A DNA stretch of 64,000 nt. Origin: DATFFO01 sp963744905. Its GTDB lineage: Bacteria; Actinomycetota; Acidimicrobiia; Spongiisociales; ZC4RG35. Positions 38,808 through 47,664 of this stretch are shown here, piece after piece. The stretch covers positions 496,001 to 560,000 of the forward strand of contig CAVUUV010000005.1 in assembly GCA_963744905.1 (NCBI GenBank), given 5' to 3'. Within the stretch, counting starts at the first letter, position 1, and every line of letters starts with the position of its first letter. The notes under the pieces are model-generated. The model saw only the letters and a list, made by a program, of their open reading frames with translations. It did no database searches and was not told the DNA's origin. A program made the translations under genes and the position numbers.

Positions 38808-40261
38808 AGCGACGCCGCCCGGGCGATGGCGGCCAGCCCGGCGGCGGCCTTGTGCATGGTCTCCTCGTACTCCGCCCCGGGATCGGAGTCGGCCACTATG
38901 CCTGCCCCGGCCTGGATCCAGGCCGTGTCACCGGACTGGATTACGGTGCGGAGGCAGATGGCCGTGTCGACGGTGCCGGAGAAGTCGAGGTAGCCGGCGG
39001 CGCCGGCGTAGGGACCCCGCGCCACGGGCTCCAGACGGTCGATGATCTCGATGGCCGCCACCTTCGGGGCTCCCGACACCGTGCCGTGGGGAAAGGTGGC
39101 CCGGAGGACGTCGACCGGCCCCACCCCGGGACGCAGCCGGCCCGAGACCCCCGAGACGATGTGCATGACATGGGAGTAGCGCTCTATCAGCATCAGGTCA
39201 TCGACACTGACCGTGCCGAACTCGCATACGCGCCCCAGGTCGTTTCGGGCCAGATCGACCAGCATGACGTGCTCGGCCCGCTCCTTGGGGTCGGCCAGCA
39301 GTTCCTTGGCCAGAGCGGCGTCCTCTTCGGGATCCCGGCCCCGGGGACGGGTGCCGGCGATGGGCCGCGAGTAAGCGACGCCATCTCGAACACGGGTCAT
39401 CAGCTCCGGGGAGGATCCGGCCACGGCCACCTCGCCGTGACGAACGAAGAACAGGAACGGCGAGGGGTTGATCAACCGTAGGGCCCGGTAGACGTCGAAG
39501 GCATCGGCCGGGGCGGCGGTGGATAGGCGCTGGGATAGGACGATCTGGAAGGCGTCTCCGGAGCGGATCGCCTGCTTCGCCTCATCGACCGCGGCCATGA
39601 AATCGGACCTGGTGAAACTCGAAGTCCACGACGGCGTCTCCGGATCGGGGCCGGCCGGGGTCGGGACGTAGGACATTCCACTTCCCAGGCGGGCCGCCGC
39701 CCCGATCAGGGCATCCACGGCCTGGTCGTAGCCGCCTTCGTCGGAAGTGAAGACGTTGCGGACCAGGGTGATGGTCTGGTCGACCCGGTCGAAGGCGGCC
39801 AGGGAGCCGACGAAGTGCCACAACATCTCCGGCAGGCCACGATCGTCGGGGGGACGGTGGGGCAGGTGCTCGATATACCGGACGGCGTCGAAGGAGAGGT
39901 ACCCGACCGCACCTGAATGAAGCGGGGGCAAGTGGTCCAGGTCGGGAACGGTGTGACCGGACACGAGTTGCTCCAGGACCGCCAGCGGGTCGCCGCCTTC
40001 GACGGGGCCCCGGCCCTCTATCACCGACTTGCCTTCCCGGGACACGAGGGTGAAGGCGGGGTCCCACCCTACGAACGACCACCGACCCCAGTTCTCGCCT
40101 CCTTCGACGGACTCGAGCAGGAACCCGGATCCATCCCCGACCAGCTTCTCGAAAGCCGACACGGGTGTCTCCCGGTCGGCCACCAGCGTCGTAGCCACCG
40201 GCACCACCGAGTAGTCGGCCGCCAGCCGCTCGAACTCTTCCCGAGAAGGTCGCACCTCCAT
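38804..40261 (-). CDS. trpE: Anthranilate synthase component I
   Basis: 485 residues. The C-terminal chorismate-binding domain has FQIVLSQRLS, SPFLFFVRHGEVAVAGSSPE, SRPIAGTRPRGRD, KERAEHVMLVDLARNDLG and TFPHGTVSGAPKVAAIEIID, the full TrpE set. An LxS-type feedback site is not obvious at the N-terminus (LVSREGKSVIEGR is later). First gene of trpE-ygfZ-trpCFBA; trpG and trpD are not in the window. Divergent from the DUF559 cassette, whose left repeat begins 38 bp upstream of this start. Confidence 0.95.
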   Translation of the reverse strand: MEVRPSREEFERLAADYSVVPVATTLVADRETPVSAFEKLVGDGSGFLLESVEGGENWGRWSFVGWDPAFTLVSREGKSVIEGRGPVEGGDPLAVLEQLVSGHTVPDLDHLPPLHSGAVGYLSFDAVRYIEHLPHRPPDDRGLPEMLWHFVGSLAAFDRVDQTITLVRNVFTSDEGGYDQAVDALIGAAARLGSGMSYVPTPAGPDPETPSWTSSFTRSDFMAAVDEAKQAIRSGDAFQIVLSQRLSTAAPADAFDVYRALRLINPSPFLFFVRHGEVAVAGSSPELMTRVRDGVAYSRPIAGTRPRGRDPEEDAALAKELLADPKERAEHVMLVDLARNDLGRVCEFGTVSVDDLMLIERYSHVMHIVSGVSGRLRPGVGPVDVLRATFPHGTVSGAPKVAAIEIIDRLEPVARGPYAGAAGYLDFSGTVDTAICLRTVIQSGDTAWIQAGAGIVADSDPGAEYEETMHKAAAGLAAIARAASL

Positions 40262-40298
40262 GTCGCCCCCAGGCTACCGAGCCGTCGCCATCTCCCTT

Positions 40299-40416
40299 TC
40301 TGTGAACCAAAACCCCGACCCCGGCCCCATTTTCGTTCACAAAGGTGCCGTCTCGCCTTGGAACCGGATCCTTTGTGAACGGTTTCATCGACACCGGCGG
40401 CATTTTCGTTCACAGA
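40299..40416. repeat. Left flanking repeat of the DUF559 cassette (two palindromic units)
   Basis: A 118-bp element made of two ~45-bp units, each starting t[ct]tgtgaac and ending in the inverse gttcaca[ag]a, joined by a ~26-bp linker with gccgtctcgcc and ggaaccggatcc. Unit 1 is 40299-40344 and unit 2 is 40371-40415. Unit 2 has the core GACACCGGC between arms ctttgtgaacg and cgttcacagag (10 of 11 complementary). The same element recurs in the same orientation at 41344-41461. It lies in the gap between the divergent trpE and DUF559 genes. Confidence 0.85.
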
Positions 40417-40451
40417 GCAAACCTGTCATGCCCATCCGTCACAGTCGGGGC

Positions 40452-41342
40452 ATGAGGGAATTGGAGAGGAACCTGTTGGGTAAGACGCTCGTGGACCGGG
40501 CCGGGGTGATGGAGGCGGGAGGCTCTGACGCCATGATCGCGGTGAGGGCGGGAAATGGTTGGTGGACTCCGCTCCACGCCGGCGTGTACCGAATCGGGCC
40601 GCCCACCGGTGAATGGCTGGAGCGCCTTAAGGCCGCCCTTCTCGCCTGCGGCCCGAAAGCGGTCATCTCACACCGTGCCGCCTTCGTCCTGTGGGGACTC
40701 GACGGCATCGACGCCCGCGTGGTGGAAGTCACGGTTCCCTACGCCAACAGGCCGATTCCCGGCGGAGTGATACGGCACCGCACCCGTCGCCGGATACCGG
40801 TCGCCACCATCCGGGGGCTGCCCGTCACCACCGTGGAGCGCACTCTGCTCGACGTGGCACCCCAGGTGCCTCAGGCCGTCCTCTCCAAGGGTGTGGATTC
40901 GGCCCTCCGCCTGGCAGTGACCGATCCGCTGGCCATCGCCAGGATCATTCACGAACAGGGCGGCCCGGGAGTGCGTGGTGTGCGTCGACTGGAGCGGATG
41001 CTGGTGGACCTCGAACGCACCGGGCCCACCGGCAGCCCGGCCGAAGTGGAGCTTCTCGACGCCATCAAGGTGGCGGGACTCCCCACTCCCGTCCTCCAAT
41101 GGGAGGTGGTCACCCCCTCAGGCAGACGCTACCGGGTCGACTTCGGCTGGCCCGACCGGGGCAAAGGGGTTGAAGTGGACGGCCTCGATGCCCACTCCGG
41201 CCCGGACCGGCTCGATCAGGACCTGGCCCGTCAGAACGATCTCTTCGACGCCGGGGTGGAGCTGCGCAGATTCACGGCCCGCTCGATCAGGAACGACCTC
41301 GAAGGGGTCGTCGCCGCCATCGCTCGCTTCCTGGCCGGCTGA
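40452..41342 (+). CDS. DUF559-type putative endonuclease with AbiEi-like N-terminal domain
   Basis: 296 residues. The N-terminal ~130 residues (WWTPLHAGVYRIG, CGPKAVISHRAAFVLWGLDG, PVTTVERTLLDVA) match the winged-helix AbiEi-type antitoxin region seen in Actinomycetota. The C-terminal ~100 residues look like DUF559, a Vsr/PD-(D/E)xK-like nuclease fold: AEVELLDAI (Glu), YRVDFGWPD (Asp), KGVEVDGLDAH (ExD), then a helix RLDQDLARQNDLFDAGVEL. These acidic residues would form the metal site. No partner toxin gene is visible. An alternative ATG lies at 40428; neither start has a strong ribosome binding site. The gene is bracketed by two ~118-bp direct repeats and separates trp from folA-thyA, suggesting a mobile or self-spreading cassette. 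Confidence 0.7.
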   Translation: MRELERNLLGKTLVDRAGVMEAGGSDAMIAVRAGNGWWTPLHAGVYRIGPPTGEWLERLKAALLACGPKAVISHRAAFVLWGLDGIDARVVEVTVPYANRPIPGGVIRHRTRRRIPVATIRGLPVTTVERTLLDVAPQVPQAVLSKGVDSALRLAVTDPLAIARIIHEQGGPGVRGVRRLERMLVDLERTGPTGSPAEVELLDAIKVAGLPTPVLQWEVVTPSGRRYRVDFGWPDRGKGVEVDGLDAHSGPDRLDQDLARQNDLFDAGVELRRFTARSIRNDLEGVVAAIARFLAG

Positions 41343-41343
41343 G

Positions 41344-41461
41344 TCTGTGAACGCTTTCGGGGACGCCGGCCGCATTTCCGTTCACAAAGCTGTCGTCTCG
41401 CCACGGAATCGGATCCTCTGTGAACGGTTTCGGCGACGCCGGCTGCATTTCGGTTCACAAA
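41344..41461. repeat. Right flanking repeat of the DUF559 cassette (two palindromic units)
   Basis: Direct repeat of 40299-40416 with the same two-unit layout: unit 3 at 41344-41389 (tctgtgaacg ... cgttcacaaag) and unit 4 at about 41416-41461 (ctctgtgaacgg ... cggttcacaaa). Cores are GACGCCGGC in both. The linker gtcgtctcgccacggaatcggatcc is close to the left one. It starts two bases after the DUF559 stop and its right end contains the folA stop codon (41455-41457). Confidence 0.85.
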
Positions 41462-41931
41462 CCCTTCCGGCGGTAGGTCACGAAGGAGTGGCCGGGGTGG
41501 TCGCGGCGGGATACCTCCTCCCACCGGGACCAGTCCACCTCGGGAAAGAGGACGTCGCCGTCGGGCTCGGCGTCGACCTCGGTCAGTTCCAGCACCTCGG
41601 CCCGATCCAGGGTCTGGCGATAGATCTCCCCGCCCCCCACCACGAACACCTCCTCCTCGTCGGCCCCCGCCTCCCGCAACGCCGCCTCCACCGAGCCCAC
41701 CACCGTCACCCCCTCCGGCTGCCAATCATGGCGGCGGCTCACCACGATCGTGCGCCGGCCCGGGAGGGGACGCCCGATCGACTCGTAAGTGCGGCGCCCC
41801 ATGACCAGGGTGTGGCCCAGGGTGAGGCGCTTGAAGCGAGGAAGATCACCGGGAATGTGCCAGGGAAGGCCCCCATGGCGCCCGATGACCCGGTTGCGGG
41901 CGACGGCCGCCACCAGGGTGACGGGCATCAA
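41455..41931 (-). CDS. folA: Dihydrofolate reductase
   Basis: 158 residues, normal length. VAAVARNRVIGRHGGLPWHI holds the substrate and Met20-loop residues, DLPRFKRLTLGHTLVMGRRT and SIGRPLPGRRTIVVSRR bind NADPH, and VFVVGGGEIYRQTLDRAEVL is the second cofactor loop. It regenerates tetrahydrofolate used by ThyA. ATG 41931 overlaps the thyA stop (ATGA). The TGA falls inside the palindromic right repeat of the DUF559 cassette, so the last codons may have been set by that element. Confidence 0.93.
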   Translation of the reverse strand: MMPVTLVAAVARNRVIGRHGGLPWHIPGDLPRFKRLTLGHTLVMGRRTYESIGRPLPGRRTIVVSRRHDWQPEGVTVVGSVEAALREAGADEEEVFVVGGGEIYRQTLDRAEVLELTEVDAEPDGDVLFPEVDWSRWEEVSRRDHPGHSFVTYRRKGL

Positions 41932-42747
41932 ACCGCGATCGGCGCCCGGATGAGGGGATGGGGGTCATAACCGAGGACCTCGACGTCCTCGGGCACGAAG
42001 TCCTCCAGCCGGCGCCGCTCCGGGTTGAGGCGCAGCGTCGGAAGCGGCCGGGGCTCACGGCCGAGCTGCTGGCGAGCCTGGTCGACATGGTTCAGGTAGA
42101 GATGGGCGTCTCCGAAGGTGTGCACGAAGTCCCCCGGCTCCAGGTCGGTCACCTGCGCCACCATGTGGGTGAGCAGGGCATAGGAGGCGATGTTGAACGG
42201 CACTCCCAGGAACGCATCGGCCGAGCGCTGGTAGAGCTGGCAGGAAAGGCGCCCGTCGGCCACATAGAACTGGAACAGCGTGTGACATGGGGGGAGCGCC
42301 ATCTCGTCGATGTCGGCCACGTTCCAGGCCGAGACTATGTGACGGCGCGAATCCGGATTGGTCCTGATTCCCTCCACGAGCCGCTCGATCTGGTCGACGT
42401 GCCTGCCGTCGGACGTGGGCCACGACCGCCACTGGTAGCCGTAAATCGGGCCCAGTTCACCCTCGGCATCGGCCCACTCGTCCCAGATCGTACACCCCCC
42501 TCTCCTGAAGCCAGTTCACGTTGGTGGAGCCGCGCAAGAACCAGAACAGCTCCACGATCACCGAGCGGAGATGGATCTTCTTCGTCGTCACGACCGGGAA
42601 CCCGTCGGCGAGACGGAAGCGCATCTGATGGCCGAAAACCGAGAGCGTGCCGGTACCCGTTCGATCCGACTTCTCGACTCCCTCCTCGAGGATCCGGTTC
42701 AGCAAGGCGTGATACTCGAGCACGCCGTCATCGTAACCAGGCGCCAC
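41928..42747 (-). pseudogene. thyA: Thymidylate synthase with one frameshift
   Basis: ThyA methylates dUMP using methylene-tetrahydrofolate. The N-terminal frame (GTG 42747) has LNRILEEGVEKSDRTGTGTL and IVELFWFLRGSTNVNWLQE. An extra base at about 42492 breaks the next segment, expected as ERGVTIWDEWADAEG. The remaining frame is open to 41928 with RRHIVSAWNVADIDEMALPP, catalytic Cys in LPPCHTLFQFYVADG, and DFVHTFGDAHLYLNHVDQ. Everything else is well conserved, so this may be a sequencing error rather than a dead gene. Coupled to folA. Confidence 0.9.
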
Positions 42748-42759
42748 CCCGAATCGGCG

Positions 42760-43530
42760 TCACACTCCGGCCAGATTCCGGAGGAAGGGGACGTCGACGA
42801 AGAAACGCGCCAGTGACGACGCCCAGGCGGAGAGATTGCCCGTCACCATGACCACCCCGAAAGCCGCCAGGGCGACACCGGAGGCGATATTGATCGGCTT
42901 GAGCCAACGACGGAGGCGGGCGAACAACTTCATCAGACCCAGGCCGGCAGCCAGAAACGGCACCCCCAGGCCCAGCGAGTAGGCGACGAGGAGGGCGATC
43001 CCTCGCCCGACGGTGGCCTGGGAGGAGGCGGTGGCGAGGACCACGGTGAGGATGGGCCCGATGCACGGAGTCCAGCCGAAGGCGAAGGCCATCCCCATCA
43101 CCGGTGGAGCCCACCGGCCCAGCCGCGAGGGGCGAACGTCGAATCGACGCTCGCGGCTGAGGGTGGCGAGGGGTCCCCGATTGGAGATCGCCATGGCCAC
43201 GATCAGGAGTCCCGCCACCACGATCATCAGCCCTGCCACCCGGGTGATCACCCCGAGATTGCGGCTGATGAGGCGCGAGAGGGTGGTGGCTGTGGCCCCC
43301 AGGGCGGCGAAGACGGCCGTGAACCCGGCCACGAACAGGCCGATGGTCCCCAGCATCCGCCCGGTGGAGACCTGCCCCTGGGCGATATCGGCCGTGGAAT
43401 ATCCCGACATCATCGCCAGATAGCCCGGCAGGAGCGGAAGCACGCAGGGGGAAACGAATGAGACGATGCCGCCTCCGAAAGCAACGATGGCCTGGACCAG
43501 GAAGGCGGCGTCTCCGAGGCCGTCGGTCAT
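42760..43530 (-). CDS. CcdA/DsbD-type thiol-disulfide transmembrane protein
   Basis: 256 residues with about six helices. The two conserved Cys motifs are FVSPCVLPLLPGYLAMMSG in helix 1 and FGWTPCIGPILTVVLATA in helix 4, the hallmark of CcdA, which passes reducing power across the membrane for cytochrome c maturation or other exported thiols. ATG 43530 gives the standard N-terminus; the frame to 43617 is unsupported. No other cytochrome c maturation genes are in view. Confidence 0.85.
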   Translation of the reverse strand: MTDGLGDAAFLVQAIVAFGGGIVSFVSPCVLPLLPGYLAMMSGYSTADIAQGQVSTGRMLGTIGLFVAGFTAVFAALGATATTLSRLISRNLGVITRVAGLMIVVAGLLIVAMAISNRGPLATLSRERRFDVRPSRLGRWAPPVMGMAFAFGWTPCIGPILTVVLATASSQATVGRGIALLVAYSLGLGVPFLAAGLGLMKLFARLRRWLKPINIASGVALAAFGVVMVTGNLSAWASSLARFFVDVPFLRNLAGV

Positions 43531-43601
43531 GGAGCCAGTGTGGCAGGCTCCCGGGTCAACCGGCCAGAACCCCCCGGGGCCCGGCCTACCCTCACCGGTG
43601 C

Positions 43602-44834
43602 GTGTCACGTTCCACACTCCTCCTGAGACCCTTCCTTCCGCGGGAGCGTCTCACCTCCAACGACCGGTGGATGATCTTGCTCATGTGGGGGGCAGGGGTA
43701 GCGATGGGATGGGCCCAGGGGGAGGCCTCGGCATTGCTTCCCTTCACCCGCCAGGATCTGGGCGTCACCCAAGGCGGGATGAGCCTCATCCTGGCCCTGG
43801 CCCGCCTGGCCGCCGTGGGCGCGGTGGTGGTGGGAGCCGTAGCGGATCGCACCGGCCGCCGGCGCCCGTTCGTGGCCTCCCTGAGCCTGCTGCTCGGAGC
43901 GAGCGGGCTGAGCGCCCTGGCCGGAGGTCCCATCGCCTATGGACTCGCCCAGTCGGCCGCCCGCGTGGGTGGAGCCGCCACGGCAGCCCTGGGAGTGGTC
44001 GTCCTGGCCGAGACGGTGACTCCCGGCATCCGGGCCTATGCGATCAGCTTCTTCGGTGCCGCCGCCAGCCTGGGGGCGGGCCTGTCGCTGCTCACCCTCC
44101 CCCTGGCCGAGCAGACCTCCCTGGGGTGGCGTCTCCCCCATGCCCTCCCGGCGGCGTTGGTGGTCCTGGTCCCTCTTCTGTGGCGACGGCTCCCCGAGTC
44201 GCCACTGATGAGCCCGGGGCTTCCCGCCGTGCCCTGGCCGGACTTCGTGCGCGGCCCCCGGAAGCGCTTGTTCGTCCTCGTCGCCATGGCCGGCCTGCTT
44301 GCCTCGGCCTTCTCTGCGGTGGGCCTGGCGTTCACCACGGAACGTCTCATATCCGGTCTGGGGTTCTCGGCCACCAAGGCGGTGCTCGTCACCCTCATCG
44401 GAGGCACCGTGGGCGGGCTGGGCTTCTTCGCCGGGGGGCGGATGGCGGATGGGTGGGGACGGCGCCCCACCTCCATACTCGCCCTGGTACTGGCCCTGAT
44501 CGGAGGGATAGCTCTGTTCCGGTTCACACAGCCGGTTCTGGTTGCCGCCGCCGCGGCGGTGTCCGCCTTCGGCTCCTTTGCATTCATTCCCGCCGGTGGC
44601 GCCCACCGGGCCGAGCTCTTCCCCACCTCGGTACGAGCCGCGGCCGGAACCGGGGCCGGCTACCTGGCCACGGTCGGGTCCGCTCTGGGCCTGCTCCTCG
44701 GAACGGTCACCATCGATCGGGTCGGCCTGGCCAACACGATGTCGATCCTGGGGATCGGCGTGCTGGCAGCGATTGCGCTCACCTCTCTCCTGCCCGAGAC
44801 CCTGGGCCGGGATCTGGACGCCGACGCACCCTGA
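43602..44834 (+). CDS. MFS transporter
   Basis: 410 residues with 12 predicted helices. The loop 2-3 motif reads VADRTGRRRPFVAS and the equivalent in the second half is RMADGWGRRPTS, both typical of the major facilitator superfamily (sugar-porter-like). ELFPTSVRAAAGTGAGYLAT is common in the metabolite:H+ symporter group. GTG 43602 is the likely start, since the frame upstream runs through the ccdA gene. Substrate unknown. Convergent with the MATE gene, 6 bp apart. Confidence 0.8.
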   Translation: MSRSTLLLRPFLPRERLTSNDRWMILLMWGAGVAMGWAQGEASALLPFTRQDLGVTQGGMSLILALARLAAVGAVVVGAVADRTGRRRPFVASLSLLLGASGLSALAGGPIAYGLAQSAARVGGAATAALGVVVLAETVTPGIRAYAISFFGAAASLGAGLSLLTLPLAEQTSLGWRLPHALPAALVVLVPLLWRRLPESPLMSPGLPAVPWPDFVRGPRKRLFVLVAMAGLLASAFSAVGLAFTTERLISGLGFSATKAVLVTLIGGTVGGLGFFAGGRMADGWGRRPTSILALVLALIGGIALFRFTQPVLVAAAAAVSAFGSFAFIPAGGAHRAELFPTSVRAAAGTGAGYLATVGSALGLLLGTVTIDRVGLANTMSILGIGVLAAIALTSLLPETLGRDLDADAP

Positions 44835-44840
44835 TCTCCT

Positions 44841-46160
44841 TCACGCCGCCGACAGCGCCACCCGGTACCCGCCCACCAGAACGGCCAGGCGAGCCAGCAC
44901 CATGGCGGCGATCGCCCACCACACACCCACCAGACCCCACCCGGCAAAGCGCCCGGCCAGGAGAAGCCCGCATCCGATCACGGCCCCGGCGCCGGTCGAG
45001 TAGGCCAGCCATCGCACCTGCAGCAGGCCGAGATATATCCCATCGGCCACGAAGGCTGCGGCCGCCAGAGGCTGCATCAAGGCACAGATGGCCATGGCCG
45101 ACACGATCAGTGCCTCCACCTCCGGATCGGGGGCAAAGACCGCAGCCACCAGATGCCGACCTGCCAGCAACGCCACCAGCAGGAGCACTCCCGTTCCCAA
45201 GCCCCACCAAGCCACCCGGGTCGCCACCGAGGCGGCCCGGGTCCGCTCCGACCTGCCCAGCTCGTCGGCCACCATGGCCTGGGCGGCGATGGCGAGAGCG
45301 TCGACGATCATGGCCAGCAGGAGCCAGGTCTGGGAAACGATCTGATGGGCGGCCACCTGGGCGGCACCGAACGATGCCGCCACCGCCGTGGCCAGGGTGA
45401 GGGTGACGACCAGGAACAGGGTGCGGAGGGTGAGGACGCCACCGGTGCGCAGCATCGGCAGGAGCTCGCTCACCCCGGGAAGGTGCCAGGACCATCCCAG
45501 CTGTGACCCCACCCGCCGCAGGCGTACCACGAACCAGACCGCCCCTCCGATCTGGGCGATCAGCGTGGCCACCGCCGCCCCGCGCAGGCCCATCCCCAAC
45601 CCGAACATCAGGAGCGGGTCGAGCACCACGTTTGCCAGATTCATCACCACGGTGATGAGAAGAGGGGTACGGGTGTCCTGCATGCCCCTGAAGGCGCCGT
45701 GGCCGGCGGTAACCACCAGGACCGCCGGAGCCGCCAGGGCCCGTATGCGCAGATAGGAGACGGCCGGGTCCACCAGCTCGTTCGGCGCCTGCATCAGCCG
45801 AACCAGCGGGACGGAGCCCCCGGCCAGGATCAGAGCCGAGATGGCTCCGAGACCAACAGCCAGAGTCAGGGCCTGGGCCACCACCCGCCCCGCTCCCGGC
45901 CTATCGCCCGCCCCGAGTCTCCTTGCCACCATGGGGGTGGTGGCATAGGCCAGGAAGTTGAAGGCGAAGAAGGCGAAGGAGAACAGCGCCGTGTCCACCC
46001 CCAGAGCGCCCAGCGGCACCCGGCCCAGCCTCGACACGAAAGCGGTGTCGGCCAGGGACAGGAGCGGGTCGGCGGCGAGGGCGCCCAGGGCCGGCAGGGC
46101 CAGCGCCACGATGCGGCGATCGAGGGAGGTGCCGCTCAGCCGATCGGCTTGTTCGGCCAT
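44841..46160 (-). CDS. MATE-family efflux protein (DinF-like)
   Basis: 439 residues with 12 helices in two related halves. RRIVALALPALGALAADPLL and SLADTAFVSRLGRVPLGALG are the MatE N-terminal motifs of the DinF/NorM group; GMQDTRTPLLITVVMNLANV is the matching segment later. It exports drugs or metabolites using a cation gradient. ATG 46160 (MAEQADRLSG) overlaps the nth stop by 25 bp; longer starts lie wholly inside nth. Confidence 0.85.
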   Translation of the reverse strand: MAEQADRLSGTSLDRRIVALALPALGALAADPLLSLADTAFVSRLGRVPLGALGVDTALFSFAFFAFNFLAYATTPMVARRLGAGDRPGAGRVVAQALTLAVGLGAISALILAGGSVPLVRLMQAPNELVDPAVSYLRIRALAAPAVLVVTAGHGAFRGMQDTRTPLLITVVMNLANVVLDPLLMFGLGMGLRGAAVATLIAQIGGAVWFVVRLRRVGSQLGWSWHLPGVSELLPMLRTGGVLTLRTLFLVVTLTLATAVAASFGAAQVAAHQIVSQTWLLLAMIVDALAIAAQAMVADELGRSERTRAASVATRVAWWGLGTGVLLLVALLAGRHLVAAVFAPDPEVEALIVSAMAICALMQPLAAAAFVADGIYLGLLQVRWLAYSTGAGAVIGCGLLLAGRFAGWGLVGVWWAIAAMVLARLAVLVGGYRVALSAA

Positions 46161-46810
46161 GGGCACAGGGGGTTGAGCTCGCACGAGCCGCATCGGGGCC
46201 GACGCGCCAGGCACACATCCCGACCGAACTGGATGAACCGCATCGACAGAGCAGCCCACGTGTCCACCGGGAAAAGCGCCTTCAGATCCTGCTCGATCTT
46301 GGCCGGGTCCGTCTCGGAGGTCAGCTCCAGGCGACCGGTGACCCGCTTCACATGGGTGTCCACGGCGATGGCGGGTTTGCCCCATGCCTCGGCCAGGACC
46401 ACCGAAGCGGTCTTCCTGCCCACGCCGGGCAAGGTGATGAGCCGTTCGAGGTCGTTGGGCACTTCGCCCCCGAAATTGTCTTCGATCGCCACCGACAGCG
46501 CGATGATCGAACGGGTCTTCTGGCGATAGAAGCCGGTGGAGAAGATGATCCCCTCGACTTCCTCTGGATCGGCTTCGGCCAACTCGGCCGGACCGGGGAA
46601 CCGCTCGAACAGGGCCGGAGCCACCTTGTTGACGTTCTCATCGGTGGTCTGGGCGGAGAGGACCGTTACCACCAGCAGCTCCCAGGGCGAGCGGTAATCG
46701 AGCGCCGTGCCGATCGAGGGGTACCGATCTCGAAGCCGGTTGAGGATGGCGACGGCCCGACCTCTCTCCGCTGGAGTTGGTCGGGATCCGTCGGCTCGCA
46801 AACCAGGCAT
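46136..46810 (-). CDS. nth: Endonuclease III (DNA glycosylase/AP lyase)
   Basis: 224 residues. Removes oxidised pyrimidines in base excision repair. The helix-hairpin-helix LITLPGVGRKTASVVL carries the catalytic Lys and VDTHVKRVTGRL the catalytic Asp. The C-terminal [4Fe-4S] loop C-x6-C-x2-C-x5-C is complete in CLARRPRCGSCELNPLC. ATG 46810 is chosen for length. Divergent from the thioesterase gene by 42 bp. Confidence 0.95.
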   Translation of the reverse strand: MPGLRADGSRPTPAERGRAVAILNRLRDRYPSIGTALDYRSPWELLVVTVLSAQTTDENVNKVAPALFERFPGPAELAEADPEEVEGIIFSTGFYRQKTRSIIALSVAIEDNFGGEVPNDLERLITLPGVGRKTASVVLAEAWGKPAIAVDTHVKRVTGRLELTSETDPAKIEQDLKALFPVDTWAALSMRFIQFGRDVCLARRPRCGSCELNPLCPWPNKPIG

Positions 46811-46852
46811 CGACCGGCGATGGTAGAGCCGACCACAGCCGGGAGGACCAAC

Positions 46853-47308
46853 GTGATCGACGATGAGACCGCCGCTCTCATAGCGGAGATGCGCGCCGAC
46901 TACCCGCATTGCTTCGCCTGCGGGCCCAACAACCCGGTCGGCCTCCACCTGGAGCCGGCCCGGGTGGAGGGCGAGACGGCCGTGGCCGGATTCGATCCTT
47001 CCCCCCACCATGTCGGTGCCGGGGACATCCTCCACGGGGGCCTGGCCGCCACCGTCCTCGACGAGATCATGGTGTGGGCAGCCATACTCACCCACCGGGT
47101 GCTGTGTGTGACGGGAACCATGGAGATTCGCTTTCGCCGGCCCGTGTCAGTCGGCCAGAAGCTGACGGTGCGGGGCTTCGTGGAGGATCGGCGTGGACGC
47201 CGCCTCCGCTGCGCGGCCGAGCTGGCTACGGGAGGAGAGGCGGCTGTGACCGCCAGCGGGCTCTACCTGGTCTCCCGCACACTGGACGGTGGCTCGGCCA
47301 CGTCGTAG
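46853..47308 (+). CDS. PaaI-like hotdog-fold thioesterase
   Basis: 151 residues. CFACGPNNPVGLHL is the N-terminal motif of this subgroup, and GDILHGGLAATVLDEIMVWA is the hotdog active-site helix with HGG and Asp. Substrate is probably an acyl-CoA, unknown which. GTG 46853 has GGGAGG 8 bases upstream, stronger than anything before ATG 46820. Its 3' end overlaps the convergent small membrane gene by 46 bp. Confidence 0.8.
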   Translation: MIDDETAALIAEMRADYPHCFACGPNNPVGLHLEPARVEGETAVAGFDPSPHHVGAGDILHGGLAATVLDEIMVWAAILTHRVLCVTGTMEIRFRRPVSVGQKLTVRGFVEDRRGRRLRCAAELATGGEAAVTASGLYLVSRTLDGGSATS

Positions 47309-47571
47309 CTCTCGCTGCTCGCCCGGCGCGCCATCCTCATGACGACGCGAATGGCGGCAACGACCGCAAACAGGCCCACCGTCAGTGCAAGACTCAGCTC
47401 CGGCGCTGCCGTATAGGGGTTGTGGCAGGTGCCGATCCCGCCGGGGCACAGGCCGAGCCCGGTCCCTCCCCGCACCAGGCTGAGCAACACCAGGAGCGGC
47501 AGGAGGGCGATGAGGACGGCGGCGCCTATCAGAACGTATACGACAAGACGAAGCCAGATGGCGGTCTTCAT
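47263..47571 (-). CDS. Small two-helix membrane protein of unknown function
   Basis: 102 residues from ATG 47571. Helix 1 is VVYVLIGAAVLIALLPLLVL. An extracytoplasmic loop contains LCPGGIGTCHNPYTAAP with two Cys that could form a disulfide. Helix 2 is ALTVGLFAVVAAIRVVM. No family recognised. It overlaps the convergent thioesterase 3' end. The two Cys and clean topology support a real gene. Confidence 0.5.
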   Translation of the reverse strand: MKTAIWLRLVVYVLIGAAVLIALLPLLVLLSLVRGGTGLGLCPGGIGTCHNPYTAAPELSLALTVGLFAVVAAIRVVMRMARRASSESYDVAEPPSSVRETR

Positions 47572-47664
47572 CCATACCACGGTACCGCAGCCACCCCCGA
47601 ACCCTGGCGAACCGGCACCGGCGTGATACGTTGAGCAGGTCGAGACGAGGAGACCTACCCGGTT

